Shown: positions 1-8,800 of the stretch, one piece after another
Layout: each line of letters opens with the position of its first letter
How positions within the stretch are numbered: the stretch's first letter is position 1
Origin: an uncultured Alphaproteobacteria bacterium
GTDB taxonomy: Bacteria; Pseudomonadota; Alphaproteobacteria; Micropepsales; Micropepsaceae
Length of the DNA stretch: 41,270 nt
Assembly (NCBI GenBank): GCA_937865685.1
Contig: CALMGU010000110.1
Span: forward strand, 1-41,270
Direction: 5' to 3'
The notes under the pieces: model-generated
The model's database searches: none
Seen by the model: the letters and a program-made list of their open reading frames with translations, nothing else
Told to the model about the DNA's origin: nothing
Made by a program: the position numbers and the translations under genes

Positions 1-993
1 GCCTTCGGCGATGATGTCGCATTTCATGATGCCGCCGAAGATGTTGACCAGGATGCCCTTCACATTGGGATCGCTGACGATGATCTTGAAGGCCGCGGTG
101 ACTTTCTCTTTCGACGCGCCGCCGCCCACATCCAGGAAGTTGGCGGGCTCGCTGCCGTAAAGCTTGATGATGTCCATGGTCGCCATCGCCAGGCCGGCGC
201 CATTGACCATGCAGCCGATCTCGCCATCCAGCTTGATGTAGGAAAGATCGTATTTGCCGGCTTCGACTTCGGCGGGATCTTCTTCATCCAGATCGCGCAG
301 CGCCTGGATGTCCTTGTGACGATAGAGCGAGTTGTCGTCGAAATTGATCTTGGCGTCGAGGCAGACGATCTTGCCGTCCTTGGTCACGACCAGAGGATTG
401 ATTTCCAGAAGGCTCATATCCTTGGCGACGAAGGCGTCGTAAAGGCTTTTCACCACTTGGCCGATCTGCTTGGCGGCATCGCCCTTGAGTTTCAGCGCGG
501 TCGCGATTTCGTTGCCGATGTAAGGCGAATAGCCCACGGCGGGTTCGATCTGGAAAGTCTGGATTTTTTCCGGCGTCTTGTGCGCCACTTCCTCGATGTC
601 CATGCCGCCTTCGGTGGAGACGATGAAGGCGATGCGGCTGGTGGCGCGATCGACCAGGGCGGAGAGATAAAGCTCGCGCTCGATGGCCGAGCCGTCTTCG
701 ATATAGAGGCGCTTGACCAGGCGGCCATGCGGGCCGGTCTGGTGCGTGACCAGGGTCATGCCCAGCATGCGCTCGGCTTCCTTCTTCACGTCCTCGATGG
801 ACTTGACCACCTTGACGCCGCCACCCTTGCCGCGGCCGCCGGCATGGATCTGCGCCTTCACCACCCAGACCGGGCCGGGCAGGCTCTGTGCGGCCTGAAC
901 GGCTTCTTCCACGGTGAAAGCGGGCTTGCCGTTGGGCACGGGCGCGCCGAAGCCGCGCAGGACTTCTTTGGCCTGATATTCGTGAATGTTCAT
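1..993 (-). CDS. sucC: Succinyl-CoA ligase (ADP-forming) subunit beta, 3' end cut
   Basis: This is the beta subunit of succinyl-CoA synthetase, a cytosolic TCA-cycle enzyme that converts succinyl-CoA to succinate with formation of ATP or GTP. The visible 331 residues begin [12 protein letters not shown], the standard SucC start. They contain the ATP-grasp segment [16 protein letters not shown] near residue 47, the metal-site stretch LLEINPLVV, and [16 protein letters not shown] at the window edge. The family is usually about 390-400 residues, so roughly 60-70 C-terminal residues lie outside the window. The ATG at 993 is preceded by a purine-rich AGGGAAA. sucD normally follows but is out of view. 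Identity is seen directly from the motifs. Confidence 0.97.
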   Translation of the reverse strand, partial: MNIHEYQAKEVLRGFGAPVPNGKPAFTVEEAVQAAQSLPGPVWVVKAQIHAGGRGKGGGVKVVKSIEDVKKEAERMLGMTLVTHQTGPHGRLVKRLYIEDGSAIERELYLSALVDRATSRIAFIVSTEGGMDIEEVAHKTPEKIQTFQIEPAVGYSPYIGNEIATALKLKGDAAKQIGQVVKSLYDAFVAKDMSLLEINPLVVTKDGKIVCLDAKINFDDNSLYRHKDIQALRDLDEEDPAEVEAGKYDLSYIKLDGEIGCMVNGAGLAMATMDIIKLYGSEPANFLDVGGGASKEKVTAAFKIIVSDPNVKGILVNIFGGIMKCDIIAEG

Positions 994-1069
994 GAGATTT
1001 CCCTGGAAACGCGGGCGGAAAGTGCGGCGCACAATAGCAGCGGAAAATCGCCGTGCAAGGCGAGGCTTT

Positions 1070-2272
1070 TCAGGCGGTGGCGCGGCGCCCGATCATGTGC
1101 AGCAACGCCAGAATCGCAAGCGGTGCCAGCAGGATAGGCGTGACGGTGGCGATGGGGCGGCTGAGCAATGGCATCGCCCAGAGCAAAGTAAGCAGCGACA
1201 GCGCGAAGGGAGCAAAACCCTGTTTGCGGCCATAGGCGGCAATCAGGGCCAGCGCGGGCGCAAGCAGCATCAAGTCGTAATCCAGCGCAAAGGGCGTCAC
1301 CAGCAAAGTGCCAAGACAGAGCGCCGCGCCCTTGAGGCGGATATCTGCTGAACTTCGCCACAGCCGCATCACCCAAAGGATCGCTGTCACGGCCGCGATG
1401 GCCTGCACGCCATAAGCGAGTGCAAGCGGCGCATGCCAAAGCCTTGCCGCTGCGAAAACGCTGATCATCTTGGCATAGCCCACCCCGTCATGATCCAGCA
1501 CGGCCTGGCGGGAGAATGTCATCGCATCAAGAAAGCCGCGCCAGCTTTCGATGCCGAACGCCATCACGCTTGTCAGCACCAACACCGCAACCGTGGCCGC
1601 CGCTGCCGTGAAGCTTTTCCAGCGCCCGTCCACACCCAGCGCGAACGGGATCAGGAGGCCAAGCTGCGGCTTGAAGGCGAGAAGCCCGAAACACAAGCCT
1701 GCCGCCAGCGGCCTGCGATCCAGAAGCGCCAGGCCCATGGCCATGAGACCGGCCGCCAGAAACCCGTTCTGGCCATGGCTCAGATTGACGAAGACGCCGG
1801 GGAAAGCCGCGGCAACCAGCAGAAACAGCGGTTTTTCCGTATCGGATGCGGTATCGAAGCGGGTCCGCAGCACCGCCATCGCCGCCAGATAGAAGCCGAA
1901 GGTCAGAGCCAGCCACAAAGCCAGCGCCGTTGCATAAGGCAGCATCGCCAGCGCGGCGGCGGGCAAAAGAAAGATGGGCGGATAGGAAAAGGAATAGTAG
2001 CGCGTGGCATTGCCGAACGCGGCTTGTTCCGCACGATAGAGCGCAGCCTGATCGAAGGGATTGCGCCCTTCCAGCGCCAGGCGGCCCGCCGTGTGGAAGC
2101 TGGAAAAATCCGTACCCAGGGGCCGGCCGGCATAGTCGCTGAGCCCATGCGCCGTGGCGATGATCCAGAGAATTGCGGCCGCGAAGCCGGTCAGCAGGAA
2201 CGCCGAGTAAATCGTCAGGCGCTGGCGCGTCAGGAAACGGCCATCCCGAAGGGAGGCGAGGAAGGCGGTCAC
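1070..2272 (-). CDS. GT87/DUF2029-type polytopic membrane glycosyltransferase
   Basis: This is a 400-residue, very hydrophobic protein with about ten predicted membrane segments. [11 protein letters not shown] near residue 55, early in the first large loop, and [10 protein letters not shown] in the middle match the DUF2029 / glycosyltransferase 87 layout. That family transfers mannose or arabinose from polyprenyl-phosphate donors on the outer face of the inner membrane. Donor and acceptor here are unknown. The start is GTG at 2272, with a GAGG Shine-Dalgarno a few bases upstream. The gene ends 76 nt from the sucC start on the same strand, so it could be co-transcribed with sucC, but there is no functional link. 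The family call is inference from fold and motifs. Confidence 0.8.
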   Translation of the reverse strand: MTAFLASLRDGRFLTRQRLTIYSAFLLTGFAAAILWIIATAHGLSDYAGRPLGTDFSSFHTAGRLALEGRNPFDQAALYRAEQAAFGNATRYYSFSYPPIFLLPAAALAMLPYATALALWLALTFGFYLAAMAVLRTRFDTASDTEKPLFLLVAAAFPGVFVNLSHGQNGFLAAGLMAMGLALLDRRPLAAGLCFGLLAFKPQLGLLIPFALGVDGRWKSFTAAAATVAVLVLTSVMAFGIESWRGFLDAMTFSRQAVLDHDGVGYAKMISVFAAARLWHAPLALAYGVQAIAAVTAILWVMRLWRSSADIRLKGAALCLGTLLVTPFALDYDLMLLAPALALIAAYGRKQGFAPFALSLLTLLWAMPLLSRPIATVTPILLAPLAILALLHMIGRRATA

Positions 2273-2587
2273 GGAGCCTCTTTGGCAAAGACCGATGGTT
2301 TGGCTTCCTAGCCTGGCATGCCCCAGTTTAACGGCCTCTTGTCATGCCGATCCGGGACAGGCCGTGCCGGCCTTGTCCGGCGTCGAATCGCGGCTGGTAT
2401 GGTGTACGCAGTAAAGTACGTCGCCGCGGTCACTGGTCAGGGTTTGTTAACCATAAAGAATCAGCCACGACGCCGCGCGTTTGACGTGCCCCAGCTTTCT
2501 GAAAATCGGACGGCTTCTTGGCACGTCTCCTGCTGCGGTTGGGTCCGTGGAGCGCGCCCGCGTTTCGTTTCGGAGCAGGCGTCAAGG
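2273..2587. other. Divergent intergenic region with a TTAACCAT half-site
   Basis: This stretch separates the divergent GT87 and PAS_5-like genes. An open frame runs through most of it ahead of the PAS_5 gene, but its translation is basic, low in recognisable motifs and not protein-like, so I treat it as non-coding. The only regulatory-looking word is TTAACCAT at 2447-2454, a CtrA-type half-site. The second half at the expected spacing reads GAAT instead of TTAA. No convincing -35/-10 pair was seen. Confidence 0.4.
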
Positions 2588-3307
2588 ATGTGTGGGGCTA
2601 TGAAGCATAAGAATTCTCACCTGCTGGTGGGGTATTGGAGCCGCCTTCGGGCGGGGCGCGAGGTGCCGGATCAGACCGATATCGATCCGCGTGCGATCAA
2701 GCGGCTATTGTCCTATGCCTTCATTCTGGATTGCGAGAATCCGGCGCGCCCGGCTTATCGCCTGGCCGGGACCGCTTTGTGCGAGCGGTTCGGCTATGAA
2801 TTGAAAGGCACCGGATTCCTCGGCCATTGGGAAGCGCAATCGAGCCTTTCCCTGGCGGCGCTGCTGCGCCAATCGCTCAAGCTGCGCCAGCCGATCTGCC
2901 TGTCATCCATCGCCACCACGGCGGAGAGCGGCATGGTGGAACTGGAAACCATCCTCACACCCATGACATTCAACGGCGGCGAGCCCACCCGCTTTTTCGG
3001 GATGGTGCAGATGCTGTCCGATCCCAGCCCGCTTCTGGGCCGCACCATCACCTATGAAAGACTGATCGGCTCGCAGCTGATCAAGGAAGACGAACCGCTT
3101 CCTGATTACGACCAGACCAATCTGCCGCCGCCTCCCGGCCCGATCATGCGCTCCCATTCCAGGGCGCCCTATCTGCGCCTGGTGGTCAACCAGGATCAGC
3201 CGCACCTGTCCGCGTTCGGCAGCGGCGATCTCTTACGGAAAATGTACGATTTCGTGGGCCGGTTCAGCGCCGCCAACAACGACGAGCAGCCGCGCGTTCA
3301 GGTCTGA
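2588..3307 (+). CDS. PAS_5-family (PF07310-like) protein
   Basis: This is a soluble protein of 239 residues. Its N-terminal two thirds resemble the alphaproteobacterial PAS_5 family: LLVGYWSRLRAGREVPDQ, then DIDPRAIKRLLSYAFILD, YRLAGTALCERFG and a terminal FFGMVQML strand. The function of the family is unknown; it is a stand-alone PAS-like fold with no output domain. A proline-rich linker near residue 180 separates a C-terminal tail ending in FVGRFSAANN. The start is uncertain. The ATG at 2588 has GGAG 12 nt upstream. The in-frame ATG at 2600 (MKHKNSHLL) has AAGGA 11 nt upstream and matches how such proteins often begin. The gene converges with the next gene across 13 nt. Confidence 0.75.
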   Translation: MCGAMKHKNSHLLVGYWSRLRAGREVPDQTDIDPRAIKRLLSYAFILDCENPARPAYRLAGTALCERFGYELKGTGFLGHWEAQSSLSLAALLRQSLKLRQPICLSSIATTAESGMVELETILTPMTFNGGEPTRFFGMVQMLSDPSPLLGRTITYERLIGSQLIKEDEPLPDYDQTNLPPPPGPIMRSHSRAPYLRLVVNQDQPHLSAFGSGDLLRKMYDFVGRFSAANNDEQPRVQV

Positions 3308-3320
3308 ACCGGGCGCCGCT

Positions 3321-3710
3321 TCAAGGTTGCGGCGTTTGGGGCTGGCGGTTGGGATCCTGGGTCTGCGCCTGCGGATTCTGATGCACGGGATTGTCCACCG
3401 GATCACTGTGCATGATGTCCCGGTTGATCGACAAATCGCGTTGCCGCTGCTGCAGATACGGCACTTCGTAGCGTTCGATCTGCGTGCGGTAGACCTGGAA
3501 ATTCTTTTCGTCTTCGGGCGTGCGCTTGTCGCAGCGCGCCGCCGGCAGATGCGCCTGCTCCTGGCACCACAAATCGAAATTCATGGTTTTGACGTCGTAA
3601 TTCCTGCCGCCTTGCGCGAAAGCGGGCGAGACGAAAAAGGCTGCCGTAACGGCAGCCATTGATAGTATCCGCAGCATATTCATCGAGCTCATAACGCACA
3701 GCATAAGCAT
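3321..3710 (-). CDS. Small secreted protein of unknown function
   Basis: This is a 129-residue protein with a clear Sec signal peptide (hydrophobic run about residues 13-29, cleavage after AFA at 30-32). The mature part is small and hydrophilic: it holds a Cys pair (LWCQEQAHLPAARC), a Tyr/Gln/Arg-rich segment around IERYEVPYLQQRQRD, and a Gln/Pro-rich tail. I do not recognise the family. The two Cys could form a periplasmic disulfide. Several Met codons are clustered at the N-terminus (3710, 3692, 3683, 3677). The first is favoured because GGGGG lies 4 nt upstream, but that G-run is the end of a palindromic repeat (see 3715-3866), so the start remains uncertain. Confidence 0.65.
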   Translation of the reverse strand: MLMLCVMSSMNMLRILSMAAVTAAFFVSPAFAQGGRNYDVKTMNFDLWCQEQAHLPAARCDKRTPEDEKNFQVYRTQIERYEVPYLQQRQRDLSINRDIMHSDPVDNPVHQNPQAQTQDPNRQPQTPQP

Positions 3711-3714
3711 TTCG

Positions 3715-3866
3715 CCCCCATCTGTCTTGCTCGGGGCAAGCCGATCTAGCGCTTATTGAGGCTTGCACAGGCCCGCCTCCCCGTTGCGCGAAGCGCATGA
3801 TGGGGGAGGGTGAGTAGCGACAGCGTACGAACGCAGCAGCGCTTGCAATGCGAAGGCCGGAGGGGG
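3715..3866 (-). repeat. Modular palindromic element, copy 1 (reverse orientation)
   Basis: Read on the minus strand, this copy aligns with the full copy at 18026-18247. It starts CCCCCTCCGGCCTTCGCATT and contains ACGCTGTCGCTA (complement of 3815-3826). A C-block / GCGCTTCGCGC hairpin / G-block follows, then GGCGGGCCTG and GCGCTAGATC, and the end is AAGACAGATGGGGG. The left edge on the plus strand abuts the OmpA-family stop codon at 3867. The other edge supplies the G-run in front of the secreted-protein start at 3710. Confidence 0.75.
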
Positions 3867-4805
3867 TTAAGGCTGAAGCCCGATCACCGCCCGCCTATTC
3901 TTGGCTTCCTTCACGCCGTCCGCAGTCTGGACGGCGAGGTCGCTCTCGCCCACGCCGCTCACCTGAACGGCGTCGCGGCGGGCGCCCATGTCCACCAGCG
4001 CTTCCTTGACGACATTGGCCCGGTGCACGGACAGCCGCTGGTTATGGGCGGCGGAACCGGACGTATCGGTATGGCCGACCACGGTGATGCGCGACTGGCC
4101 GCCGGCGCGGGCGGTGTTGATCACATTGGTGATCACCGCCAGGTCCTCGGCCGTCAGGCTCCAGGAATCCAGGTCGAAATAGACCGTGTAATCGGCCGGC
4201 GCCGCGGATGGCGGCGCGACCGACGCGCTGGCGACGGGCGCCGGGCGTACCGGGGCCGGACGTCCCGCATTTTCCAGTGCCACCAGCGAGGTGCTGAAGG
4301 CGGTGCGGCAGGCCTGGGCATCGCCAGCCAAGTTGGCGGCGCCACGTTCCAGGACCCAGCAATCATAGTCGGCCTGGGCGCGGGCGGCCTGATCGGGAAA
4401 TCCCTCCTTGCCCTGGGCGATGGCGCGGACCAGCCGGGCCCGCACGCCCTGGATGGTGGCGTCATTGGGCGCAGGGGCGGGCGCGGGCTCTTCCCCGGCC
4501 GCGGCGCGATTGGCTTTTTCCCGGAACGCGTCCACCACGGCATCCGCGGGATTTTCCGGAGCGCTGGAGAAGATATTGGCGATATCGCTGAAAAAGCCTC
4601 CGCTGCTCTCCATCGCCTGGGGCGCCGGGGCGGCGGCGGCCTGGGCGGCAAGGTCGGTATAGTTGCGGAACAGGGCCTGGCTGAAGGGTGATCCCGAAGC
4701 CACCATGTCTTCATTGGCCCCGCAGCCCGCCAAGATCAGGCCGGCGCAGAGGAAGGACAGGGAGGCCAGCCGGCGCGGGCTGCGGAAAGAGGCGAAAAGT
4801 TGCAT
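3867..4805 (-). CDS. OmpA-family lipoprotein
   Basis: This is an envelope protein of 312 residues. The N-terminus has a lipoprotein signal with lipobox LAGC, so it should be lipidated and probably sits in the outer membrane. An Ala/Pro-rich central region follows. From about residue 206 there is a peptidoglycan-binding OmpA C-terminal domain, with YTVYFDLDSWSLT, VVGHTDTSGS, LSVHRANVV and the closing NRRAVI. The domain binds diaminopimelate of peptidoglycan, tying the outer membrane to the wall. I chose the ATG at 4805 because it gives a clean signal peptide and has GGGGGATATTC before it. The open frame continues upstream to 4973 without a plausible start. The stop codon directly adjoins repeat copy 1. 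Confidence 0.88.
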   Translation of the reverse strand: MQLFASFRSPRRLASLSFLCAGLILAGCGANEDMVASGSPFSQALFRNYTDLAAQAAAAPAPQAMESSGGFFSDIANIFSSAPENPADAVVDAFREKANRAAAGEEPAPAPAPNDATIQGVRARLVRAIAQGKEGFPDQAARAQADYDCWVLERGAANLAGDAQACRTAFSTSLVALENAGRPAPVRPAPVASASVAPPSAAPADYTVYFDLDSWSLTAEDLAVITNVINTARAGGQSRITVVGHTDTSGSAAHNQRLSVHRANVVKEALVDMGARRDAVQVSGVGESDLAVQTADGVKEAKNRRAVIGLQP

Positions 4806-5013
4806 GAATATCCCCCAAAACCGGAGAGACCGGCCAAGCTCAGAATGGGACATATAACCTGCCTCTACCCGCCCGTTAAGTCGGTTCCGGACCCGAAAGG
4901 GGCAAATTCCAGGGGAGAGATTGGCGCCCGGTAACCATCTGTTGACGACACCGCCGTAAAAATAGCGGGACAACTGTGACCCCAGGATCGGTCTTTATGG
5001 CGTGGCGCTGGCA

Positions 5014-5634
5014 ATGACGGAAAGCGAGCCCGCTTTAATCCAGGCCCGTGCCGAACGGCGGCGGTTCCGCCGCGTGCGGGTCGATTTGCCGGGACGGCTC
5101 TTCACGCCCGCAGACGGCAAGGAAGCCCATTGCCAGATCCGCGATCTGTCGCCCGGTGGCGCCGCGATCGCTTGCGAAATGCTGCCCGAGCCGGGCACCC
5201 AGGTCATCCTCTATGTCGACGGCTTCGGCCGCTTCGAAGGCCAGGTGATCCGGATGGACGATGTCGGCTTCGGCGTGCATTTCTCCTGCACGGCCCTGAA
5301 GCGCGAACGCACTGCCGAACAGCTTACCTTGTTCCTCAACAAGGACATGGTGGACGAGACGGTGATGCGCCGCCACGAACGCACCAGCCACAAGGGCTTT
5401 GCCAAATTCACCCGTGCCGACGGCCAGATCGTGCATTGCGAAGTGATGGATATTTCCGCCAGCGGCGTTTCGCTGAAGACCGACATGCGTCCCGCAGTCG
5501 GGGAATTCGTCTTGATCGCCCAGATGGCCGGCCGCGTCGCCCGCCATCACGAACAGGGCATCGGCATCGAGTTCGTGGGCCAGGAGAAACTGGCGCCGGC
5601 CGAGCCGTCTGTCAGGTTGAATCTGGTTAGATAA
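5014..5634 (+). CDS. Tandem PilZ-domain protein (c-di-GMP receptor candidate)
   Basis: This is a cytosolic protein of 206 residues with two PilZ folds back to back. Domain 1 (about residues 15-100) has RRRFRRVRVDLPGRL and IRDLSPGGAAI, matching the RxxxR and (D/N)xSxxG c-di-GMP signatures. Domain 2 (about 115-197) has RRHERTSHKGFAKF and VMDISASGVSL, where the first motif is less canonical. PilZ proteins bind c-di-GMP and act on motility, polysaccharide or pili; no target is visible here. An EAL/GGDEF protein lies about 11 kb away. The start could be GTG at 5002 or ATG at 5014; neither has a strong Shine-Dalgarno. The gene converges on the glutamate dehydrogenase gene, with repeat copy 2 between them. 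Confidence 0.85.
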   Translation: MTESEPALIQARAERRRFRRVRVDLPGRLFTPADGKEAHCQIRDLSPGGAAIACEMLPEPGTQVILYVDGFGRFEGQVIRMDDVGFGVHFSCTALKRERTAEQLTLFLNKDMVDETVMRRHERTSHKGFAKFTRADGQIVHCEVMDISASGVSLKTDMRPAVGEFVLIAQMAGRVARHHEQGIGIEFVGQEKLAPAEPSVRLNLVR

Positions 5635-5636
5635 TT

Positions 5637-5851
5637 TCCTCCTCCGCCTTCGCTGGCCCGAGGGCCAGCTACGGCACCTCCCCCGCCAGCGCGCTGACAC
5701 GCGCAGGGGAGGCGGGCCTGAGCCGCTTCAACAAGTGCCAGGTCGCACTTCTTCTTAAGCCTTGGTCGTGCCCATTCTCCCCCTCTGCGCGAAGCGCATG
5801 GAGGGGGGAGATTCCCGTAGCACGCTCTCGGGCGTGCGAAGGGAGAGGGGG
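5637..5851 (+). repeat. Modular palindromic elements, copy 2 (two half-units)
   Basis: This fills the convergent gap between the PilZ and glutamate dehydrogenase genes. The first half has a perfect 8-bp hairpin, GCTGGCCC / GGGCCAGC with a GA loop (5652-5669), then CACCTCCCCC, an imperfect hairpin, GGGGAGGCGGGCCTG and a linker. The second half (about 5775-5851) is CTCCCCC, a GCGC-GAA-GCGC hairpin, GGGGGGAG, then ATTCCCGTAGCACGC...GCGTGCGAAGGGA, then GAGGGGG. The last G touches the TGA complement of the dehydrogenase gene at 5852. Confidence 0.7.
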
Positions 5852-8800
5852 TCAAATATCAGCCAGCTTATGTATCTGGCTGTTTGCGAGCGTCAGCTTC
5901 GCGATCGAAAGCTCGCCCGTGGTTTCCAGGGCGCCCAGGAAGCCGCGGGTGCGTTCCAGCGATTGCGCATGTGACGCGGTCCAGTCTTCCAGGGCCTTGC
6001 GCGCATCGGCGGCCGTGGCGGTGGCGGGCAGTTTCGCCAACAAGGTTTGCGACAGCGCGCGCTGGGCGGCGAACAGATCGTCCACCAGGCGGCGGATGGC
6101 GAGCCTGTCCCAATGTTCGGACGCCGAGATGCGTGCCGCCAGAAGACGGATGCGATCCAGCCCCAGCCGCGCGCCCACGCCGAAATAAAGCGCCGCCACG
6201 GGCGTGATGTCGTGGCCGGTGGTGCGGGCGAGTTGGGCGATTTCCGGCGCCACGCCCATCAAGGGCAGAAGGCCGATATCGCGCGCCAATTCCTCCGGCA
6301 CGCCGGGCGCGGTGAAGCGGGCGATGCGGCTTCGCGATTCCTCGGCCTGTTCCGGCGAGATCAGCGCGCCATAACTGGTGCGCAGCGATTCCACGCCCGC
6401 GCGGTAAAGCGCGATGGTGGCGGCCAGGTCGTCCTTGACCGAAACATGGGTGAGGAACCACAGGCCCAGCCGGCGCAATATTTCCGCGATCTCGGTGTAA
6501 AGCCGGATCTGGGTCTGCGCTTCGACCTTCCCGTCCAGGGCGTCGATGCGGCTCTTGAGCGCTTCGAGCCCGAACGCGCCTTCGGCGACCACAAAGGCCC
6601 GCGCCACTTCCGCGCCGCTGCAGCCCGACATTTCCTTCATGCGCGCGACAAAGACCGGACCCGCCAGATTGACCAGGCGGTTGGAAATGGTGGTGGAGAC
6701 GATTTCGCGCTTCAGCCGGTGCTGGGACAGTTCCGCCGCAAATGCCTGCGCGGCCTTATTGGGGAAATAGGCGGCCAGGGTGGCGGCGAAGGCGCCGTCG
6801 TCGGGCAGGGTGCTGTCCAGAATCTCCGCATCCAGATCGAGCTTGGCATAGGCCATCAAGACCGCCAGTTCGGGACGGGTGAAGCCTTTCTTGTCGTTTT
6901 CCAGTTTCTGGATGTCGGCATCGCCGGGGAGAAATTCCACCGCGCGGTCGAGCTTGCCTTTGGCTTCCAGCGCCCGGATGAAGCGGGCGCCCGCATCGAT
7001 GTCGCGCGGCGCCGCCGCTTCGGCGACCGACAAGGCCAAGGTCTGGTCGTAATTGTCGGCCAGGACCAATTCCGCGATCTCGTCCGTCATCTCTGCCAGG
7101 AGCGCATCGCGCTTCTGCGAGTCGATTTCGCCGCGGCGATAGGGACCGCTGAGCAGGATCTTCAGATTCACTTCATGGTCGGAGGTGTCGACGCCGGCCG
7201 AATTGTCCACCGCGTCGGTGTCGATGCGCCCGCCCGCCTTGGCATATTCGATACGGCCCAGCTGCGTCACGCCCAGATTGGCGCCTTCGCCGATCACTTT
7301 GGCGCCCACTTCGTTGCCGTTGATGCGAAGCGCGTCGTTGGCGCGGTCGCCCGCGTCCAGATGCGACTGGGTCGATGCCTTGATGTAGGTGCCGATGCCG
7401 CCGAACCACAGAAGGTCGGCTTTGGCTTTCAGCAGCGCCTGGATCAGCGCTTGCGGCGAAAGCTTCGTGTCGCTGGTGCCGATCAACGCCTGCACTTCCG
7501 GCGTCAAGGCGATTTCCTTCAGCGAGCGGGCGAAGATGCCGCCGCCCGGGCCCATCACATCGCGGTTGTAATCGTCCCAGCTGGAGCGGGGCAGATCGAA
7601 CAGCCGCTGGCGTTCGGCGAAGCTTTTGGCGGCATCGCCCTTGGGATCCAGGAAGATGTGGCGGTGATCGAACGCCGCCACCAGCCGGATATGTTTCGAC
7701 AACAGCATGCCGTTGCCGAACACATCGCCCGACATGTCGCCCACGCCGATGACGGTAAAATCCTCGGCCTGGATATTGCGGCCCATTTCGCGGAAATGGC
7801 GCTTCACCGCTTCCCAGGCGCCGCGGGCGGTGATGCCCATTTTCTTGTGGTCATAGCCATGGCTGCCGCCCGACGCGAAGGCATCGCCCAGCCAGAAGCC
7901 GCGGCCTTCGGCGATACCGTTGGCGATGTCGGAGAATGTCGCGGTGCCCTTGTCGGCCGCCACCACCAGATAGGGATCGTCGCCGTCATGGCGCACCACG
8001 TCCGGCGGCGGCACCACCGATCCGTCGGATTTCAGATTGTCCGTGACGTCCAAAAGCGTGTTGATGAAAATCTTATATGCGGCGACACCCGTATTCATGA
8101 ACTGGTCGCGGGTGGGATTGGCCGGCATGGTCTTGGGATAAAAGCCGCCCTTGGCCCCCACCGGAACGATCACCGCATTCTTCACCTGCTGCGCTTTCAC
8201 CAGGCCCAGAATTTCGGTGCGGAAATCCTCGCGCCGGTCGGACCAGCGCAGGCCGCCGCGCGCCACCTTGCCGAAACGCAAATGCACGCCTTCGATCTGC
8301 GGCGAATAGACGAAGATCTCGCGCCAGGGACGGGGCGCGGGCAGATCGTCCAGCTTGGCGGATTCCAGCTTGACGGCGATGGCGCCGATGCCCTGCTGGT
8401 AATAATTGGTGCGCAGGATATTGGCGATCACGTTGCGGAAGCGGCGGATGATGCGGTCATCGTCCAGGCTGGGCACATCGGCCAGCTTGGCTTCGATGGC
8501 GGCGACGATCTTCGCCGCTTCGGCATCCGAATGATTTTTGGGATCGAGCCGGGCATGGAACAGTTCGGTGAGCAGGAGCGCGATCTCCGGATTGCGCGCC
8601 AGCGCCTGCTCCATATAGTCCTGGCTGAAAGAGAAAGCGGCCTGGCGCAGGAATTTCGCCACCAGGCGCAAGATCACCACATCGCGCCATTCCAGCCCCG
8701 CTCCGATCACCAGCCGGTTGAAGCCGTCGCTTTCCGCCGCCCCGCTAAGGACGGCATGGAACACGTCCTGCAAAAGATCGCGGATCTCGTCCAGGCTGGC

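Noticed and set aside
2447..2461. Second CtrA box at TTAACCATAAAGAAT
   Set aside because: The second half is GAAT rather than TTAA at the N7 position, so only a half-site remains.
2318..2587. N-terminal extension of the PAS_5-like protein by 90 residues
   Set aside because: No convincing ribosome-binding site, and the extra translation (Arg/Gly-rich) lacks similarity to the family, which begins near MKHKNSHLL.
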